A stretch of 64,000 nucleotides of DNA from SVTX01 sp045660325 (GTDB taxonomy: Bacteria > Bacillota > Clostridia > Oscillospirales > CAG-272), in contig JAZRDO010000019.1 in assembly GCA_045660325.1 (NCBI GenBank), positions 1-64,000 on the forward strand, written 5' to 3'. A program made the position numbers and the translations under genes. Each line of letters opens with the position of its first letter. Within the stretch, counting starts at the first letter, position 1. The notes below the pieces were generated by a model. That model was given only the letters and a program-made list of their open reading frames with translations, ran no database searches and was not told the origin of the DNA. Of this stretch, positions 60,598-64,000 are shown piece after piece.

Positions 60598-62481
60598 TTA
60601 TCTTATGCCCAAATATATCAGAAGGACGGAAATATCGGCAGGACTTACGCCACTAATACGGGATGCCTGACCAATGGTTAATGGCTTGATATTATTAAGC
60701 TTTTGCGCCGCTTCAAGTCGCAAGCCAAGAATTTTCGTATAATCAAGGTCGGGGGAGAGCGCCTTTGCTTCAAGTCGCGAAAGCTTTGCCACCTCGCCAA
60801 GCTGTCTTTTTACGTATCCGGCATATTTTATATCAGTTGACGCCGTAAGAGAGACGCTCTTCGGAAGCTTCGGACGGTTGATATCAACTTCGGCAATTTT
60901 ATCGTAATCAAGATCAGGTCTGCGGAGCAGATCTGCCATTGAAACTCCCGATTTTGCGCCGTCCATTCCTTGTTTTATAAGGAATTCCGTAGCTTTTTCC
61001 TTAGAAATACGGGTATTTTCAAGTCGTTCCTTTTCCGCCTCAACGAGAGCCATTTTTGTTTCAAACGCATCCTTTTGAGCATCGGATACCAGTCCGCAGC
61101 GAATTGCGATGGGGGTAAGTCGCGCATCGGTGTTGTCCTGACGAAGCAAAAGTCTATATTCCGAGCGCGAAGTCATCATTCTATAAGGCTCATTAGTGCC
61201 TTTTGTGGTAAGATCGTCGATCAAAGTACCGATATAGCTTGAAGAACGCTCAAGAATCATAGGCTCTTCGCCCTTTATCTTCAAAGCGGCGTTTGCACCC
61301 GCAACCAAGCCCTGCGCGCCCGCTTCTTCGTATCCCGAGGTGCCATTAAACTGTCCTGCGCCGTAAAGTCCCGATATTTTCTTGAATTCAAGCGTAGGAT
61401 AAAGCTGCAAGGGATCGGCGCAATCGTATTCAATTGCATACGCGTAGCGCATAATTTCCGCATTTTCAAAGCCTTTTAAGGATCTGAGCATTAAATATTG
61501 CACGTCTGTGGGCAAGGAAGTCGAAAATCCCTGAATGTACATCTCATCGGTGTCGTATCCCATGGGCTCAACGAAGAGCTGATGACGCTCCTTATCGGCA
61601 AAACGTTTGATCTTATCCTCAATTGAAGGACAATATCTCGGGCCCCTACCGTGTATCTGACCCGAATACATAGCGGATTTCTTTATATTTTCTCTAATAA
61701 TTCTATGGGTTTCGGCATTTGTATATACGATATGGCAAGGAGTTTGCTCGCAACCGTCATAATACGCCTCGTCAGTTGCCCAGGAGAAAGGCAAAAAGCC
61801 GTCTTCACCGTCCTGACGCTCTAAAACGTCAAGATTTATAGTAGATCTCTTGACTCTGGCGGGTGTGCCGGTCTTAAATCGCATAATTTTGATGCCGTTT
61901 TCCACAAGCGACTCAGTAAGAGCGTTTGCAGGAAGCATTCCGTCGGGCCCTGCGCTGTAATTTTTGTCACCGACAAAAATTCTACCAGCAAGATGTGTTC
62001 CCGTTGCCAGAATGACCGCATCACACTCCCATTCCTCGCCAAGATGTGTACGAACACCCAAAATGCGCTTTTCGTAGGAGCTGTCGTATATATTTTCTGT
62101 TAAAATGTCCGTAATTTCCGCCTGAACTATGCGAAGATTCTCTTTATTCTCAAGGGATTTCTTCATAAGTCGGCTATATTTAACTCTATCCGCCTGAACG
62201 CGCTTTGAGTGTACCGCCGCGCCCTTTCCGAGATTGAGCGTGCGGGACTGCATCGTTACAAGGTCGGCAATTCTACCCATCTCGCCGCCCATAGCGTCGA
62301 TCTCATAGACGAGATGTCCCTTTGCCGTGCCGCCGATCGAGGGGTTGCAAGGCATATTGGCGATCGCATCGAGTGACTGAGTAAACAATACCGTATCAAG
62401 TCCCATTCTTGCCGCCGCGCAAGCCGCCTCAACACCCGCGTGTCCTGCGCCGACTACGGCAACCTTTGTCTTTAAATTCAT
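60598..62481 (-). CDS. mnmG: tRNA uridine-5-carboxymethylaminomethyl modification enzyme MnmG
   Basis: MnmG is the FAD/NADH partner of MnmE for wobble-uridine modification. The 627-residue protein has the FAD dinucleotide motif VVGAGHAGVEAACAAARMG (9-27), MPCNPSIGGTAKGHLV (about 43-58) and the C-terminal helical domain with DLDYTKILGLRLEAAQKL. It ends SGVSPADISVLLIYLGIR, the MnmE-binding end. The ATG has AAGGA upstream. It sits with rsmG as usual, but mnmE is 17 kb away. Confidence 0.96.
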   Translation of the reverse strand: MNLKTKVAVVGAGHAGVEAACAAARMGLDTVLFTQSLDAIANMPCNPSIGGTAKGHLVYEIDAMGGEMGRIADLVTMQSRTLNLGKGAAVHSKRVQADRVKYSRLMKKSLENKENLRIVQAEITDILTENIYDSSYEKRILGVRTHLGEEWECDAVILATGTHLAGRIFVGDKNYSAGPDGMLPANALTESLVENGIKIMRFKTGTPARVKRSTINLDVLERQDGEDGFLPFSWATDEAYYDGCEQTPCHIVYTNAETHRIIRENIKKSAMYSGQIHGRGPRYCPSIEDKIKRFADKERHQLFVEPMGYDTDEMYIQGFSTSLPTDVQYLMLRSLKGFENAEIMRYAYAIEYDCADPLQLYPTLEFKKISGLYGAGQFNGTSGYEEAGAQGLVAGANAALKIKGEEPMILERSSSYIGTLIDDLTTKGTNEPYRMMTSRSEYRLLLRQDNTDARLTPIAIRCGLVSDAQKDAFETKMALVEAEKERLENTRISKEKATEFLIKQGMDGAKSGVSMADLLRRPDLDYDKIAEVDINRPKLPKSVSLTASTDIKYAGYVKRQLGEVAKLSRLEAKALSPDLDYTKILGLRLEAAQKLNNIKPLTIGQASRISGVSPADISVLLIYLGIR

Positions 62482-62523
62482 AATAATTCCTTATTTCATA
62501 AGGAAAACTCACGTTTTCCCGGA

Positions 62524-63765
62524 TTATTCAACCTTATTAAGATAAGCCTTCTGCTCCTCTGTAAGAGCGTCAATTTCAACACCAAGTGTCTCAAGCTTGA
62601 TTCTTGCAACCTCGCTATCGATCTCTACGGGTACGGCATAAACCTTCTTCTCGAGCTTGCCGCGGTTCTTCGCAAGATATTCAAGAGACTTTGCCTGAAT
62701 AGCGAAGCTCATATCCATAATTTCCGCGGGATGTCCGTTGCCTGCCGCAAGATTTACGAGTCTGCCCTCCGCGAGAAGATTGATAACTCTGCCGTCAGCC
62801 ATTGTATAGCCTACGATATTGGGCTTTCTTGTCTCAATCTTCGTAGCCATAGCCGAAAGATGATTTTTGTTGATCTCCACATCAAAATGACCGCTGTTTG
62901 CAAGAAGAACACCGTCCTTCATAACAGCAAAATGTCTGTCAACGATAATATCGGAGCAGCCTGTAAGCGTTACGAAGAGGTCTCCGAGAGGTGCCGCCTT
63001 GTCCATAGTCATAACGGTATAGCCCTCCATTACCGCTTCAATTGCCTTTACAGGATCAATTTCAGTAATAATTACGTTGGCGCCCATACCCTTTGCTCTC
63101 ATAGCGAGACCCTTACCGCACCAACCAAAGCCTGCGATAACAACGGTTTTGCCTGCGATCATAAGGTTTGTGGAGTTCATAATGCCGTCGAGTGTGGACT
63201 GACCTGTTCCGTATCTATTATCGAACAAATGTTTGCAATCCGCGTCGTTTACGTCAATCATAGTGTAGTCGAGAAGACCTGCATCCTGACGTGCGAAGAG
63301 GCGGTGAATACCCGTTGTTGTTTCCTCGCATCCGCCGATAAGATTCTTGCCGAGCTCTCTGCATTCACCGTGAAGGAGACCAATAAAGTCGCCGCCGTCG
63401 TCAATAATAAGATCGGGGCAATGCGCGAGAGTTTCCTTTAAGTCGTTTACGTATTCCTCCTCGGTTGCGCCGTGGTGAGCGTTTACGCAAAAGCCGTCCG
63501 CCGCAAGAGAAGCCGCAACGTCGTCCTGAGTGGAAAGGGGATTGCAGCCCGTAACTCTTACGGTAGCACCACCTGCGCGAAGACAATGCGCAAGACGCGC
63601 GGTCTTTGCCTCAAGATGAATTGACATCGATATTTTAAGACCCGCAAAGGGCTGTGTTTCAATAAATTCCTTTTCAATTCTGTCCAAGATCGGCATATAG
63701 GATCTTACCCAGTTGATCTTGTCAGTTCCCGACGGAGCCAACGTGATATCTTTGATATTGCTCAT
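62524..63765 (-). CDS. ahcY: Adenosylhomocysteinase (S-adenosylhomocysteine hydrolase)
   Basis: The enzyme splits SAH into adenosine and homocysteine, relieving inhibition of methyltransferases. The 413-residue protein resembles the short archaeal/Thermotoga form without the eukaryotic insert. It has CNPLSTQDDVAASLA (about 73-87), the NAD site VVIAGFGWCGKGLAMRAKG (about 199-217), and a hydrophobic Lys/Tyr-free tail ending EEQKAYLNKVE. I chose the ATG at 63765 with AGGAGAG upstream. No SAH riboswitch is visible. It complements metK. Confidence 0.94.
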   Translation of the reverse strand: MSNIKDITLAPSGTDKINWVRSYMPILDRIEKEFIETQPFAGLKISMSIHLEAKTARLAHCLRAGGATVRVTGCNPLSTQDDVAASLAADGFCVNAHHGATEEEYVNDLKETLAHCPDLIIDDGGDFIGLLHGECRELGKNLIGGCEETTTGIHRLFARQDAGLLDYTMIDVNDADCKHLFDNRYGTGQSTLDGIMNSTNLMIAGKTVVIAGFGWCGKGLAMRAKGMGANVIITEIDPVKAIEAVMEGYTVMTMDKAAPLGDLFVTLTGCSDIIVDRHFAVMKDGVLLANSGHFDVEINKNHLSAMATKIETRKPNIVGYTMADGRVINLLAEGRLVNLAAGNGHPAEIMDMSFAIQAKSLEYLAKNRGKLEKKVYAVPVEIDSEVARIKLETLGVEIDALTEEQKAYLNKVE

Positions 63766-63847
63766 TTTTTCTCTCCTGATATATAAATTTTTATTTAACC
63801 GTTTAAAGCGGGAAGGGAGCTGAATGCTCGCCATATCTCCCCATTAT

Positions 63848-63876
63848 ATTGTAACAAAAAAAGCATTCGGAGTCAA
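63848..63876 (-). promoter_or_regulatory. Promoter of ahcY
   Basis: Minus-strand TTGACT (63871-63876), a 17-base spacer and TACAAT (63848-63853), 80 bases before the ATG. The remainder to 64000 is A/T-rich with no gene seen. Confidence 0.62.
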
Positions 63877-64000
63877 GTATTTTACTGAATATTTGAATAA
63901 ATACCGAGAAAAAATACGCGAAAACGTAAAAAACTCTTATAATATATACTATATAATATTATATGTTCATTAACAGTTTACAATTGGATGATATAATTAT

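Noticed and set aside
62482..63840. SAH riboswitch before ahcY
   Set aside because: The leader is only about 70 bases and shows no SAH-riboswitch core.

Overview
The window reads as chromosome from an anaerobic Gram-positive bacterium of the class Clostridia, probably an uncultured gut member of the Oscillospiraceae/Christensenellales kind. The basis is Firmicutes-type genes (RNase M5, RecD2, YidD, Jag, DUF1292, RibU, PopT/DUF368), SAM-I, FMN and ZTP riboswitches, strong AGGAGG ribosome sites with frequent GTG/TTG starts, TTGACA-17-TATAAT promoters, a dockerin-bearing secreted enzyme, BspA-type repeats and Cys-rich lipoproteins. Almost all genes lie on the minus strand.

Layout. 1-300: tandem rRNA-type promoters firing leftward out of the window. 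437-7785: a DUF421 membrane protein, endonuclease III, a secreted transglutaminase-dockerin protein, a structured RNA candidate (6S-like), DUF1292, a lepA-hemW operon in which lepA carries an in-frame stop, a 30-residue membrane peptide and pgsA. 7960-9209: convergent tRNA-Gln(CTG) and tRNA-Arg(CCG) genes. The space between them is filled with tandem palindromic units, each carrying a copy of the adjacent tRNA 3' tail plus its own terminator. 9289-14494: two large lipoproteins with codon use like highly expressed genes. 14951-22027: rnmV-uppP, a U32 peptidase-family protein, a flavin reductase, a serine hydrolase, pepD and mreB. 22209-28546: comFC (frameshifted), recD2, SAM riboswitch-metK, DUF368, FMN riboswitch-ribU. 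28629-41047: translation and transcription core, the str operon (rpsL-rpsG-fusA-tuf) and rpoB-rpoC. 41355-46909: ymdB, mnmE, jag, yidC, yidD, rnpA, rpmH, the classical origin-proximal block. 47139-49376: a lipoprotein and a leucine-rich-repeat lipoprotein. 49611-49800: a cluster of DnaA-box-like sites (candidate oriC, no dnaA in view). 49795-53049: holA, then a ZTP riboswitch controlling a two-gene unit for the last two steps of IMP synthesis. 53416-57728: a CwlJ/SleB-like hydrolase, two unknown proteins, a class-I amidotransferase-like hydrolase and serS. 57765-62481: parB, parA, six parS sites, rsmG and mnmG. 62524-63765: ahcY.

How it fits together. MetK (SAM riboswitch) and AhcY are two steps of the methyl cycle. 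UppP and the DUF368 protein both act on C55 lipid carrier recycling. ParA/ParB with the parS cluster and the DnaA-box cluster mark this as an origin-proximal region, although the usual rpmH-to-parB gene string is split into two blocks that both read leftward. Several normally invariant positions are altered by single bases: a LepA stop, EF-Tu P-loop Asp to Ala, EF-G switch-I Arg to Ser, RpoC active-site-loop Ala to Pro, and a 1-base comFC frameshift. These are either real lineage features or assembly/sequencing errors and should be checked against reads.
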